Source: Butyriboletus loyo (lineage: Eukaryota > Basidiomycota > Agaricomycetes > Boletales > Boletaceae). From it: a stretch of DNA of 64,000 nt. The translations under genes and the position numbers were made by a program. The notes beneath the pieces are model-generated. The model had not been told where the DNA came from. It searched no databases and saw only the letters and a list, made by a program, of their open reading frames with translations. Shown in pieces: positions 32,163 to 45,332 of this stretch. Position 1 is the first letter of the stretch. The number at the start of each line of letters is the position of its first letter. Location: contig JBBPSI010000002.1 of the NCBI GenBank assembly GCA_038093515.1, positions 248,001-312,000 of the forward strand, given 5' to 3'.

Positions 32163-33778
32163 ATGTCCCTTGCACTAAGCATCCATCCATTCTCAGACGT
32201 CCTGGACATGTATGGGGACACAGATTCGTCGTAAGAGGGTCTGCTTCGTTCTCTGCAATCATGAGCTTCATCACACGATTAGGTCGACATTCTCGCTTTC
32301 AGGCCATGTTTCCGTCTCACTTACCTCTCACTCTTCGCTATTCGTCCGACGAAGACCAACTACGCGTATTCTGTTGCAATCTTTGACTATCACCTTCGAA
32401 GGCCAGTCAGAAACACTCTCTCGCGCAACCGGATATACTCCTATCCGTCTCTGCTCGATCACACGCGAATTACTGCCTATCGAGCCCGTGGACATCTCGA
32501 ACGAAGGTCACGAGGACGGTGATAAACCTTGCCTGTGGAATGTCGTTTTCGACATCCCTGTTCCTGGCTGGCTGCCAACTACTTCGGTATATGGGGATGC
32601 CTCGCTGCAAGCAGCCGGAACTTCCTACGCTCTTTATGCCACTGCCACATTCGTCGATATGAACAACGGTTACTCTTCATTTTCCTTCGCAAACATTTGT
32701 GGCTCTGTCCGTTCCCATACTCGCACAGTCGATGCGCGTCGACACCCAATCGCTCTTCGGCGCTTCGTCGAGCCCCAGCCTAGATCCTCCTCCAGCACGT
32801 CCCAGATGTCTGTCTACTTCGTGGACGCACGTCGCGCACCTGATCCAGAGGGTTCGTCTGGAAGATCTATCCCGGGCGACGTCTTGAGTAAAATTCAGGT
32901 CGTCGCGAGCATAGCGAGTGCTACAGCAATGGACGAGACTTCGGTTCCCTTTATCATACGTATTCGCGGAAAAGATCTGGACGACTCTGAGCGGAAACGA
33001 TTAAGGATAACAGAGTTTTCCGTTGATGTAGAGCAGGTCGAAGTGTATAGGTTTGGTTCCGTCCATACTTCGCGAGCTAGTGTCTAATACCCAGTCAATC
33101 AGGAAAAACTTGAGTCGAGACGACGTCGACCGGTATCCTATTCCCCCGCAAAGCCACCAGCCTCCTCGCGTTCCGCTGCGAAACCCTCACCCCATCCGTA
33201 CCCTGTACGATACCTGCTTCCTCGGGGCGTTTGGATCAAATGTAAAACGATCATTCTCTATCCTTTCTCCCACCGAATCGGGCAGATACATCATTTCCGG
33301 GGACGGCCATGTTTTCATGCCGGGCCATAATTCGGCTTCCGAGGACAACTGGTACGCTCTGGAAACCAATATTCCTATTTTTGCGGAGCCCTATATGCAC
33401 GACTGGGCGGGTACGCGGAAGCGACGGATCACCGAGAGTAGTCCACTTTTCAGCGTTGAGCACTACATGCATATCGCGATTTGCTGCGAGTATGACTTTG
33501 CCGATCCGACAGAAACGATACTCGAACGTCTCCATTTTTCGCTTCCAATGAGGCACGTCAACGTGCCCGAAGTTACGACACTTTCGAGGAATGCTATGGA
33601 GAACCAATGCGAAGACGTGCGGAAGAATCTACCTTGCACACAAACTCTTCCAGCGTATTCACAGCTCTTTCACTCAAATGGCGAGCAGAAACTTGACTAC
33701 TCGATTCCGTTACCCCTGTACGAGCCTCCATCAGCATCTTCTTCATCTGGATTTGCACCAGATCAGCAGAGGCAGTGA
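32163..33778 (+). CDS. Arrestin-like protein
   Basis: Probably an alpha-arrestin-type adaptor, a family that links membrane cargo to ubiquitin ligases. Exon 1 gives MSLALSIHPFSDVLDMYGDT, and after a 50-nt intron the frame reads STFSLSGHVSVSLTSHSSLF and VRRRPTTRILLQSLTITFEG, which resembles an arrestin N domain first strand pair; SYALYATATFVDMN is a later strand. The second half has FSILSPTESGRYIISGDGHV and HYMHIAICCEYDFADPTETI, which fits an arrestin C domain, followed by a tail rich in Pro and Ser. A second intron lies at about 33050-33103. The fold call rests on pattern and strand order, not on a diagnostic motif. PPxY boxes for ubiquitin ligase binding are not obvious, so the ligase link is uncertain. 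Confidence 0.6.
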
Positions 33779-34582
33779 GGACGTCGTAATCTATTCCAGC
33801 CATGCCAGATCGTAATACTTATTCCGTTCGCTCAGTAATCTCTACTACAGGCACTCTCACGTTCCCTTATCCATGATTCTCATCATGGAATGTTGTCATA
33901 CTCTGTGATACTAGTAATTATCTTTGACATTTGGTCGCACTGATTCGGCCCGCATCACTGTCCTTTCTCTACCTTCGAAGTTCGCCATTGAAAGTGATAT
34001 ACAGTCATAATGAATATTGTAACCCTAGCACGAGTGCATAGTACCTGATTTGAACTAGCAGAACAAGCTTATCCTACGTGCTGCACTTGTCGAGCGTCAC
34101 TCAGAGTAGATCGAAATGTAAGACAACAAAACGCATTGTCATTCAAGTCACGCATAAGATGTTCTGTCAAACCATTCGGCTCTCTTCGATCATCATATCC
34201 GACGTGATATGTCAGTGGCATGTGAGCATAAAATACGCAATTATCGAGTGCGCTGTAATTCAATGGCTCCGTCACTGAACACGAGTGCTAGTTACTTATG
34301 ATCAGCGCGTGCGGCTACTAATTTACAGTGATCTGCGCGCTACTAATGAATGATTTTACCTCCCTCGGAGAATCCGCATCCCTTCAGGTAGTGCCTGACT
34401 CTGAATCTACTTGTCTCGAGAAAATTGTATCACTCATGCCAGAGGAGTTGGCGCACACACGACTGCTCCACAAGTGCAGCAAGAAACAACCTTGAATCTA
34501 GGGGCAACAAGAGACGGACTTATCAACTGCGTAACGGGGAACATTGATTAGAGTTTTTACCTTGTCGTTTCCTCGAACCGTA
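33779..34582. other. Intergenic region, nothing identified
   Basis: About 800 bp between the stop codons of two convergent genes. It is relatively A/T-rich with short frames only. I see no tRNA-like fold, no repeat and no coding signal. Confidence 0.5.
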
Positions 34583-35249
34583 CTACGATTTTGACGAAGC
34601 CAATTTCACCTTTCTCTCATTTACTTGCCAGGTTACTACAGGACCCTCACAGTTGACCATCCAAACCTCCACGCCATCAAAGCCTGGTAGACTGACATCG
34701 CCACATTGGAGTGAGATGGTCTGCGTGTCAGCAGTCCGGCTAACGACACCCTTGTCTCTCAATGCTTGTGCTGTCCTATCGCGATCACTCTTGTCTTCGT
34801 CCGCAATATAGCACAACGACATGTGTGGGAATCTCGGCGCACTGGGTTCAAGTCCACGACGACGCAAGTTGGTCAATATCTCGTTCTGGGAGTCGACGAG
34901 CTCTTGTGTGGGTTGGATGTCGATGAACACGGAGCGGAAGTAGTGGTCACCGACGACGAGAGACTGGAAATTGACTCGGATTGGCTGCTGGTTCTCTGGA
35001 ACGGCCTTGAGGAGCATATCCGGGATCCTGGGATCCGAAAGGGGGACCGTTGCAAGAGTTATGTGGGGCAGGATAGCGGGATAGGAACTCGGGGAGAGAT
35101 GATGGTCTATCGATGGGCGTCTCGGAAGACCAAACTTTATCACATCCATCTGTGTTGCCGCAGGCACAAGCCAGAGAGAAACGCCTGGAGAGAATGCGGG
35201 TAAGGATGTCACTCTTTCTCGTGTACTTTCGGCCCTGGACCTTACCCAT
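34583..35249 (-). CDS. CPD1: 2',3'-cyclic-nucleotide 3'-phosphodiesterase (2H family)
   Basis: Opens cyclic phosphates left by tRNA splicing (for example ADP-ribose 1'',2''-cyclic phosphate) in the cytosol or Golgi area. The two catalytic 2H motifs are visible: PHITLATV and PHMSLCYI, about 100 residues apart. The long frame on the minus strand has no ATG at its 5' end (only GTG at 35212). A better model uses ATGG at 35246-35249, an intron at 35185-35245 (GTAAGG to CTCCAG) and then GVSLWLVPAATQMD, giving MGVSLWLVPAATQMDVIKFG, which matches the usual N-terminus of these enzymes. The protein is about 200 residues, the normal length. It ends KVKLASSKS. Confidence 0.87.
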
Positions 35250-35420
35250 CCTTTGAATCACAAAGGAAACTGGTTGAGAGTGTCTGCTGGGGGAGTGTAC
35301 AGTGTGAAGCGACGTGCTAGACAGGTCAGAAAGAAACAGACGAAACAGTATTTAACTGCAGTTTTCGATGTCCATATAATAGCCTCGTGACCACAAACAA
35401 CAACAAAACCTCTCGGCCGG

Positions 35421-37301
35421 TCACTCGGAGGACTCGCGTGGTCCCAAACTCACCCAACTGCTTCCAACACCGGTGCTCTCAAGATCCCCGTCATTGCTCT
35501 CCACGTCTGCGTCGGAGACCGCCCCTTGTTCGTTGACATCAGGATGCGAGTCGGAAATTACGGCGGCTTTTGAAACCGTAGAGACCTGTCCAGCGGATTG
35601 TTGTAGAGCCAAAGGAGTGGCCCCAGTGCCTGGAACAGTCTCTGGGTGAGAGGCAGGAGTCACAGATCTGACAGCACGATTACTGGCAGGGTCGGCCAGG
35701 GGAGATGGGATGGGTAGAAGGCGAGTCCGAACGTCCACCAGGAGGTGAGGAAGGACCAGAAGATTATCCAGGAGTACGGGAGGAAGGTATGACGCGATTG
35801 CGTACGTGCCAGCTAACGAAGCATGAATGAAGATGATGCAGCGGGGATCTAGCAACACGACTGACCTCCTGCCCCGATAGAAAACCTACCACCTCGTATC
35901 CAGTCCTTGACTTTTTCGTACAGAAGACCGAGACTAATACCAAAAACGACTTTCTCGGAACATCTTGCTTTAGTTCCAGCACTGGCCACGCCGACAAGAC
36001 TGTCGACAAAAATAGACACGTCCACTGGAACACGCGAACCTCGGGTTTCTCTGATCGTACTGAATGCCGTTCCGTAAGTGGCCTTTTCCGAGGGAGTCCA
36101 ATCATCCATATTGACTCCAACGACGGGATCACTCGTCGATGAGCCAACTGCCCCTACATCCACGGTCACGACACGGATCGCACTCATCCCTTGCGCGGCA
36201 GCAATTTCCCGGCGGAGAACATCGGCCGCACGGAGAGTTGCAGCAGCGCTCATCGCACTCACACTACCAAATGGCAGTCCCACACGTGCGTCAGAAGCCG
36301 GCAAACATAGAATGATCGATTTGTGACCACGTGCGCGTGATGTGTCTGTGCGAAGCAACGGCAACAACGCCTGGATTGTTTGAAGTGGTGCAATATGGGT
36401 AGAAAGAAGGTGGGGAAGATAGGTACTGCGCAAGCAGATTTGCTCGAATGGCGCTGGTGCACAGTGGACAGAGGCAGTTGGCATGGTCAGCAGCGAGATC
36501 ACAGAATGTACCAGGGGATGAAAAGGAGTGGGTGCGTATGGGTCACCTGCAGCGGTTATAGGAAATCGTCGAGACAGTGCAGACGCCAAAGATCGAAGGA
36601 AAATAGGGATTGTCCCCGGCTGGCATGAAATTGTCAGTCAACAGGCTCTTCGAAGGGGAACACGGGAAAGCGTACCTCGTTAGGGTCCAGGACGAGGGCG
36701 CGAATGTACCCATGTCCCTTGCTTTCGATGTCATTGGCAGCTTCTGGGGATGAAACACTAGTGATGACAATATAACCTTGCTTCTCAAATTCCATAATTA
36801 AAGGGAGTCCCAACGGATGGTCACCACCCAAAATAACTTGACGACATGTCAAGCCGCCGTCATAAGCGACAAGCCAGAGGACGCACCAATAGCCTGACGT
36901 TTGTCGGATTGCGGAGACGTTACCTTGAGTCGCCTCCCTTTAACAGACCTCATACGGACGACACCGTATCCCACGAGCAAGCCCGCTCCGAGAGCTGAAA
37001 CGACCATGCCTGATGTTTTCCATGGGTGCTGGACAATATACTCTCCAGCATTGTCTATCAAAGACTTTGGTAGGGGAGTTGGGGGAGGTGGTGGGGGTAC
37101 CTCGAATGCTCCAAGTCCAGGAACATGGATGTCCGGGAGAGAAGGCAGACCAGGAGGACCGAACCGAGAAATGTCAAGCCAGAGACGGTTCAAGGTTTCT
37201 TGGATATTTGGAAGATCAGGTGATGCAGCTGTCAGAGCGTGGGTGACGAGACGTTCGACATAGTCGAAATATTGCTCTAGCTCATCGATTGTAGGAACCA
37301 T
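35421..37301 (-). CDS. DUF1776 family protein (SDR-like, fungal)
   Basis: Fungus-specific family of unknown function with a short-chain-dehydrogenase-like core. It starts MVPTIDELEQYFDYVERLVT; a Pro run (PPPPPPTP) and a predicted membrane segment (GMVVSALGAGLLVGYGVV) precede the core. The nucleotide-fold start reads VILGGDHPLGLPLIMEFEKQ followed by YIVITSVSSPEAA, like a Rossmann beta-alpha-beta with a modified glycine pattern. SIILCLPASDARVGLPFGSV follows. The C-terminus is disordered and acidic. Four exons; introns at about 36841-36887, 36613-36668 and 35820-35872. The enzyme activity is unknown, and the usual SDR catalytic YxxxK is not obvious, so activity should not be assumed. Confidence 0.78.
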
Positions 37302-37381
37302 GGTGGTGGAGGTGAGGCAGACGATGGACGCAGATATAGCAACAACTCCAAGCACAGCATTTCAAGACACAGAAAAGAAAT

Positions 37382-37386
37382 AAAAA
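37382..37386 (-). terminator. RNA polymerase III terminator of the tRNA gene
   Basis: Five consecutive T residues on the minus strand, 5 bp after the 3' end of the tRNA-Ser gene, the standard pol III stop signal. Confidence 0.7.
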
Positions 37387-37391
37387 CAACA

Positions 37392-37484
37392 CGACGCCAG
37401 CAGGATTCGAACCTGCGCACTCAAAGAGTAACAGATGAACTTCCGTATTCTAATCTGTCGCCGTAACCACTTGGCTATAGCGCC
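37392..37484 (-). tRNA. tRNA-Ser (anticodon AGA) with an 11-nt intron
   Basis: The minus strand folds as a class II tRNA of 93 nt. The acceptor stem GGCGCTA pairs with TGGCGTC (one G-T pair at the second base and one at the sixth), the D arm is GCC...GGC, the anticodon stem ACAGA/TCTGT, the T arm GCAGG-TTCGAAT-CCTGC. The long variable arm ACTC-TTT-GAGT is diagnostic of serine (or leucine). The anticodon loop reads TTAGAA followed by 11 extra nucleotides (TACGGAAGTTC) and A, so the anticodon is AGA with an intron after position 37. Without the intron it is 82 nt. The internal pol III B box GGTTCGAATCC is intact, and a T run follows the gene. Confidence 0.95.
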
Positions 37485-37660
37485 TTGCCAACCGAACCCG
37501 TTTCTTTTATGCAGATATCAGCCGAAATATTTTTGGCACGCTTCTCAAGGTTTTCGACGTCACAAAATGAGGTATCATAAATGATGTTCTTTGTCAACAC
37601 ACTGCTATACGATCGCACAAAAGACAAGCAAGCAGCATCGTGTCCACAACATCTACCTCT

Positions 37661-39616
<1,956 letters not shown>

Positions 39617-39761
39617 TCAGTTTCAAGTTCCGAACCACCCGAGTTCGGCCGTGTCGCTTATGTAAAGTAATGGGCCGTTGGGCCTACATACGTGTAGCGG
39701 GTAGTGAAAATCTGAGGCGAACTCTACAGCACAGTAGGCCGGGTTAGGAGTAGTCCAGTAA

Positions 39762-42700
39762 ATGTTGGATCCAGGTTACGAAGTGGAAGCAACGCTGTGG
39801 ACCTTCAGGTGGTGCCTTCCAGTGCTTGGCCACAGACGCGTTCGTGATTTTCCCACGACGCGTCGTATGCGCGTTCATGAACGACGGTTTCCTCCCAACC
39901 GGATTGCTTGGTCCCGGACCCTCTATCTCTCTACCTGCATTCGTCTCCAATGGTCTATTGAGTGGCACGCTCGGCTTTGATGAGCTCAACGAACTACCTT
40001 GCGCGCCCATTCCGGACACGCCCAACACACGCTACAGCCAAAGCAGACCTCATTCAAGTGACGACACATCGGGGTTGGATAGCGATGGTAGGCCGCGTCA
40101 TGTTCTTTTACGTCTGATCATGTTTACAAAACACTCAAAATACTACAGTTCCTTTGACAGGACCACTCTCATCATTGCAGGGCAAGTATTTCGGCTCCCA
40201 GGCAGGTGTCGTTTCTCATGTAAATCAGATGATGCATTCCCTCCAATCTCGGATACCCTGGGTCTCAAACTCGATCGTTCCAAACAGAACCCAAACTCGT
40301 CGATACGTCCTACCCCCGGAGTGTTGACACAGCCTCGTCCTTCTCTTCCCGCGACGACCTTTGATGGAAAACTTTTGTTTATCCCCCGCAAACCACAGAC
40401 CGTGACTTTGCGAAAGGTGCGTAATCGCACTCTATGTCTATCATTACTAACCCTAGCGTCAGTCGCCTTCGACATTGCCTGTGGAAAACCTGCTCGATGT
40501 GCCTATCCATAGGCTTATGGATGAGCTTTCGGTGTCCGTGACCTCAAACACTATTATTCCGTATGCACAGTGGCTATTTCTATGTGTCAGGCGTGGTTCT
40601 CACGCAAGAAATAAAAAGGACTTCAAAATCGGAAGCGTCTCATCGCCCACTTGATGACATGCTATGGGTTGATCAGTATCGTCCACAGCGCTTCACAGAA
40701 CTCCTGGGTAATGAAAGGGTTGCCAGGGAGGTGATGGCTTGGGTAAAACAGTGGGACTGGTGCGTTTTCGGCAAAAGAAGAAACAAGAAGCGACCTAGGG
40801 AAGACGATCAGAACTACGATCCCGAGGACGAATACCATCGGCCAAAGGAAAAGGTGAGGTGATTGATAATCTCGCGTTACCATCTGCAAATCCACCCCGC
40901 CATCAGCTGCTCTTGATGTCCGGACCTCCGGGTCTCGGGAAGACCACGCTGGCCCACGTCATCGCTGCACAAGCAGGCTACGAAGTAGTGGAAATCAACG
41001 CCAGGTGACTCCGTCGTACATTGTGATTTTCGTTTTCACCAAACGCACCTCAGCGACACGCGGTCGGCACAGTCAATTGACGACCGGGTCCGTCCCATAC
41101 TTGAATCTGGTTCTGCAGTTGGCAGCACGAAGCCTGTCTTGCTCATCATTGATGAAATTGACGGGGCGACTGGCGGTGGCGGTGACAATGTACGTCGCAG
41201 TTTCAGCCATCTTCGAGTACTCTGATAAAATCCTATTCGCAGTCAAGCGGTTTCGTCCAGAAACTTGTTTCACTGACCTTGGATAGACCAAAGACAAAAC
41301 GTGTGCAGGCTTTCTCACCCAACTCATGCTTTGACTTAGACTTGACAGGGAAGGCTGGAGTACAGAAAGACAAGCGACCTTTGCTACGACCCATCATTTG
41401 CATCTGTAATGACTACAACGCACACTCGCTAGCTAAACTCCGTCCACATGCAAGGCAGATTCGATATACACGATTGGCTGATATCCACATAGTCAAACGG
41501 CTCCGGGAGATTTGCGAGCTCGAGGGGCTGGACGCAGATACAAGAGCACTCAGCACCTTGGTCAATGTTGCAAAAGGCGATCTGAGAGGCTGTCTAAACG
41601 CCCTACAGGTTCGCCACGTCGTTCTGTCCATTGATTGTGTTGTTCATCAGCAGATAATAGTTTATAAAATCGCGCAATGAAGGGGTTACAGAGGAATTAA
41701 TTCGCCGTGCCACGGTTGGCATGAAGGAGGCAGATGTTACCACAACAACAGTCCTGAATGAGATATTTATTCCCTTGTCACGCAAGCGAATTCGGGATCT
41801 GGCAATGGGTGAAATGGAGGAAGCACGATATGTAAATCGCCTTAGTCGAGCTGTAGAAACGCTCAACAACTTCCCTAATATTGCCAATGGTATGTTTTCT
41901 TCCAGATAGACGTCTCGTTATTCAAAAAAATTTAGGATGCTTTGCTCATTATACGAACTGTCACCAGCATGAGGCAAACATGTCCCGATACGAGAAGGCA
42001 AATGAGTGGTTAGGAACATTCGATATATTTTCCTCGGCCATGTATGCCGACGGTGATTTTGGCCTGCAAGCGTACCTCCCGTACTTTCTCATTTCATTCC
42101 ACACACTGTGCCGTGAGCGTGCGGGGAAACGGGTTGAAAGAGATTCTACGGATTGGGATGCAAGTACCTTTAAATATCGTGCCTTACGACCACTGATATC
42201 CATTGAGCGTAGAATTGGTTGATCACACGCACCAATGAAGACATTCTAAAGTCACTTTCTGACGGGATTTGCGCTTCTGGAAGGAATACAGGTGCTAACC
42301 GACACCTGATCATGGGCCAAGTTCTCCACTTAGAGTTCGTTCCATACATTAATCGGATGATATCTCCTCCTTTGCGACCTGTAAGTGCACCAAGATGTTC
42401 ATTTACTTCCGAAATCAAAGTTGAGCTTGTCTCGCCTTGTTACAGGTGAACAGCCAAGTCATCAAACCCGAGGAACGTGCTCTGCTCGCCCGTCTTGTTG
42501 AGATTATGGTTTCCCTCGAGCTTCGATTCGTTCAAGAAAGAGCAGAGGACGGTCAGGTGGCTTACAGACTCGACCCGTTTGTACCAGCACAATAATACTA
42601 CAGTTGACCACTCACGAAAAGATACAGGCCAATAGATGTTTTCGTGACATATGACGGGAGACGCGCACCCGATATCGCAGTCTCGAGATATGCTGTTCGT

Positions 42701-43265
42701 CATCTTATTGCTACGGAGGTCCGTGCCCTTTTACATTTTTAAGCCTTTCAACTGACCTCGTCATAGATTGACGTTGCCGTGGTCACCCGACAAGCGGCTG
42801 CAGCCGAGAAAATGAATGTTGGCCCAAGAAACCTAGCTCATAAGAGGTCAGTGTTGGTTAATCTTTTGAGTGACCTTTATCAAGTGTCTTTGCAGAGCTT
42901 CTGCACCAATGCTCGATGACGTTGGAGACATGACAGGCAATGCGAAGGAGGAAGGTCCCTTGGAGAGAACCCAATCATCCGACCCTGACCTTGGTCCTGT
43001 CAACAAACGGGCTCGCACACAAAAATACATCGACATTGCAGACAAGGTAGGAGCCAGTAACGTCTTTAATTTAAGGGTAGTCTAACATGGTACCCAGCCG
43101 CCGGTTGACTTCTTTGGACGACCTATCACAACACCCAATGCTGCACCGCCGTCGGTCTTCAAGACAAAACAGCAAATGATACCGGTATTTCAGATAGTGT
43201 ATCGGTACCTTGAGGGTAATTCGGCTGCTGTTCGAAAAGCAGTGAAAGTGGCTTCCTTCGTGTAA
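39762..43265 (+). CDS. CTF18: Chromosome transmission fidelity protein 18 (RFC-like clamp loader)
   Basis: Large subunit of the Ctf18-RFC clamp loader, acting at replication forks and in cohesion. The AAA core is clear: MLWVDQYRPQRFTELLGNER, Walker A in SGPPGLGKTTLAHVIAAQAG, ASDTRSAQSIDDRVRP, Walker B in KPVLLIIDEIDGATGGGDN, the sensor region RPIICICNDYNAHSLAKLRP, and TLVNVAKGDLRGCLNALQ. The C-terminus VYRYLEGNSAAVRKAVKVAS fits the family. The N-terminal third is weakly conserved (FPRRVVCAFMNDGFLPTGLL, LLDVPIHRLMDELSV), and two introns there would be only 34 and 37 nt, so the start at 39762 is provisional. The gene has at least ten introns. ATP2 lies divergent, 225 bp from this start. Confidence 0.85.
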
Positions 43266-43845
43266 CGCGTTCGGCCAGATAACCTATTGGGTGGTTATGA
43301 TTAGGTGGCACACGATTCTGATGTTTAGAGTTGGCTAATTTCATGAATCGCTTTCCCCGATCATGATCCCGGAACTCGACGACCGCCACGTTCTCGTCAA
43401 CGCGACAGGCGCGGCATCGGAGGCTTGAACTGCTTGTATTATTATGTAGGAGGCCCTATTAGTCGTTTTCGCAGCAAGCTAGACGTAACAGGTGTCGCTC
43501 ATCTTGTTGCACGCTCCGGTCTTTGAGTCATTGGCGACCCAGTCGGGTAACACCTCGACATTCTTTGCCTTGTGACCATACGTTACTGTCCCTCGACCCA
43601 TTCTACAGGTCTAGATGTTCCGTGCGGGTTCCGAAAAGCCTGAACAAGCGAGGTGAGACTTTGAGGCTAGATCTTCTTTCAGGATAGCTCATTGCAGACA
43701 GGCTGCTGCTGAGCAAGAGGACGTTTGAGATGAGCCCGCCAGAACTCAGGCAGCCATTGGCATACGTGCTACATCTTCGCTCGTACTGGAAACCTGAAGG
43801 ACGTCGCGCCAAGCTCGTCGTACCCACCTCGTGGATGGTTGGTTC
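43266..43845. other. Region between CTF18 and an orphan gene, unassigned
   Basis: About 580 bp. It holds short frames on both strands without recognisable domains. One minus-strand frame across 43159-43440 includes CRACRVDENVAVVEFRDHDR, but it overlaps the end of CTF18 and cannot be placed in a gene. Upstream exons of the following orphan gene may also be here (a plus-strand frame at about 43685-43860 reads SPPELRQPLAYVLHLRSYWK), but I could not join them. Confidence 0.35.
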
Positions 43846-45258
43846 ATGTTATTTTTTGGGTGCAAGCTGCCCTATGCTAAGTGTCATGCGCTTCAAAAGG
43901 AGTTCTTAGCCTTTCGTGCTGCTGATAGCAAATGTGGAGTGGAACGCGTCGTGGATCGATGTTGTCCCTTTCGCAACGTTCGGTTCGGAAGCGACGCAGA
44001 GACTCGTCTGGCTGCACCCGGTGAAGGGCTTTCGCGGGACATCGTGTCCCAGTTGTTGACAAACTTCGGGATGGATGATCTGGTGACGTTCGTTCCTCGC
44101 GCGTTCGAGGGTATTCCTAGTACCAGGCTGAAGAGGTATGCTCACCAGCGAGTTGTCCAACGTAGCTAATGACAGCGGCAAGCTAGGGACATGCCCACGA
44201 CAAGTCCTCTCTCGCAGAGTACTCCCCGACGCATTAATTTTGCGCTCGTCCCGGGGCATGAAAGCGATGATACCGAGAATGTCCAGGCTCCACGGTGCTT
44301 ACTCCTTGGGATGAAAGAATCAACTCAAATGCAACATCACGCTACGTCTTCCGACACCGCATTGGGATCCATCCCCGAAGAACTGACCAGCCAAGGGCAC
44401 AGGCTCCTCGCGTCGCTGATAAACAGAGAAGTCATCGGAGCCACCACGAAATCCTTTCCAGAGTGGTTGGTATTGTTTGGTCTCGTGTATGATGCACATC
44501 ACGTCCGTATCGTCGCATGCGTGCCACATCGCCGCGTGTTGGACGTAACAGAATGCGCCACTTACATCGTGGACGAACTCTTGCTTCACCCCATTACTGG
44601 CACACCTACGTGCGAGCTGGCACTCGAGTGCTTGCGCTTTCTATTGGCGTTGACCACGCTTCGGCGACACGTACATCATCTGTCCAAGTTCTTGTTCGCT
44701 ACGATGTGTTCTCGCGACGGCATCAGACGAACCGACCATCTTCCTTCCTTCCTCGATTGTTCAGCTCACGACCGGCATAACTCGGACGATTCCCAGTCAC
44801 TACATCGGAATGCTAGTCTTGGCTCGAGTCAGCATTGCACCTCGGAGTACTCGACATGCCCATCGAGTGTCCGCACCCGTGAACTGAACGACGTCCCTGT
44901 CCTCGGATGCGGGGAAGAGCTTTTTTCGTCTTGTAGATCTTTCACCTCTTCTTTTTGCAGCACCTGTTCGAGTTTGTCGGAAAGCGCCAGTACCTCCGAT
45001 TCCTTATACTCAGAGGACTCCAAGTACACAAACTCCAACTATATGGAGCCTTGCGTGATTTCTCGTTCACAAGAGGTCAACGAAGGTGTTCCTCGTTCAC
45101 TCAAACTCACGGAGACAAAAATACGGGGAATCATTGCTTGGGCACAAGAAGTTGTCCCGACCGAACACCCCGTAAAGGACACTTATCGGATGGTCATCCA
45201 CCACCCCCGTCCTAGAAGGCAAAGGGTCGCAGACTCTCTATCAGGTACGCACAGATAG
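43846..45258 (+). CDS. Orphan protein, unknown function
   Basis: I do not recognise this gene. An exon with MLFFGCKLPYAKCHALQKEF ends at LKR near 44132, and a canonical 51-nt intron (GTATGC to GCTAG, with a GCTAATG branch point) joins it in frame to DMPTTSPLSQSTPRRINFAL. The rest, 44184-45258, is one long exon. The first half is hydrophobic and helical (LLASLINREVIGATTKSFPE, WLVLFGLVYDAHHVRIV, LALECLRFLLALTTLRRHVH); the second half is Ser-rich and acidic (SASTSDSLYSEDSKYTNSNY) and looks disordered, ending with SLKLTETKIRGIIAWAQEVV and a basic tail. The start is uncertain and may lie in earlier exons. No enzyme motif is seen. The stop is 74 bp from the convergent transporter gene. Confidence 0.5.
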
Positions 45259-45332
45259 ACATTATGAATTCTATATTGTCACGTAAGATACTGTCTTCAG
45301 GCGGATGTCCTACCAAGATTACAGGCAGAGGC

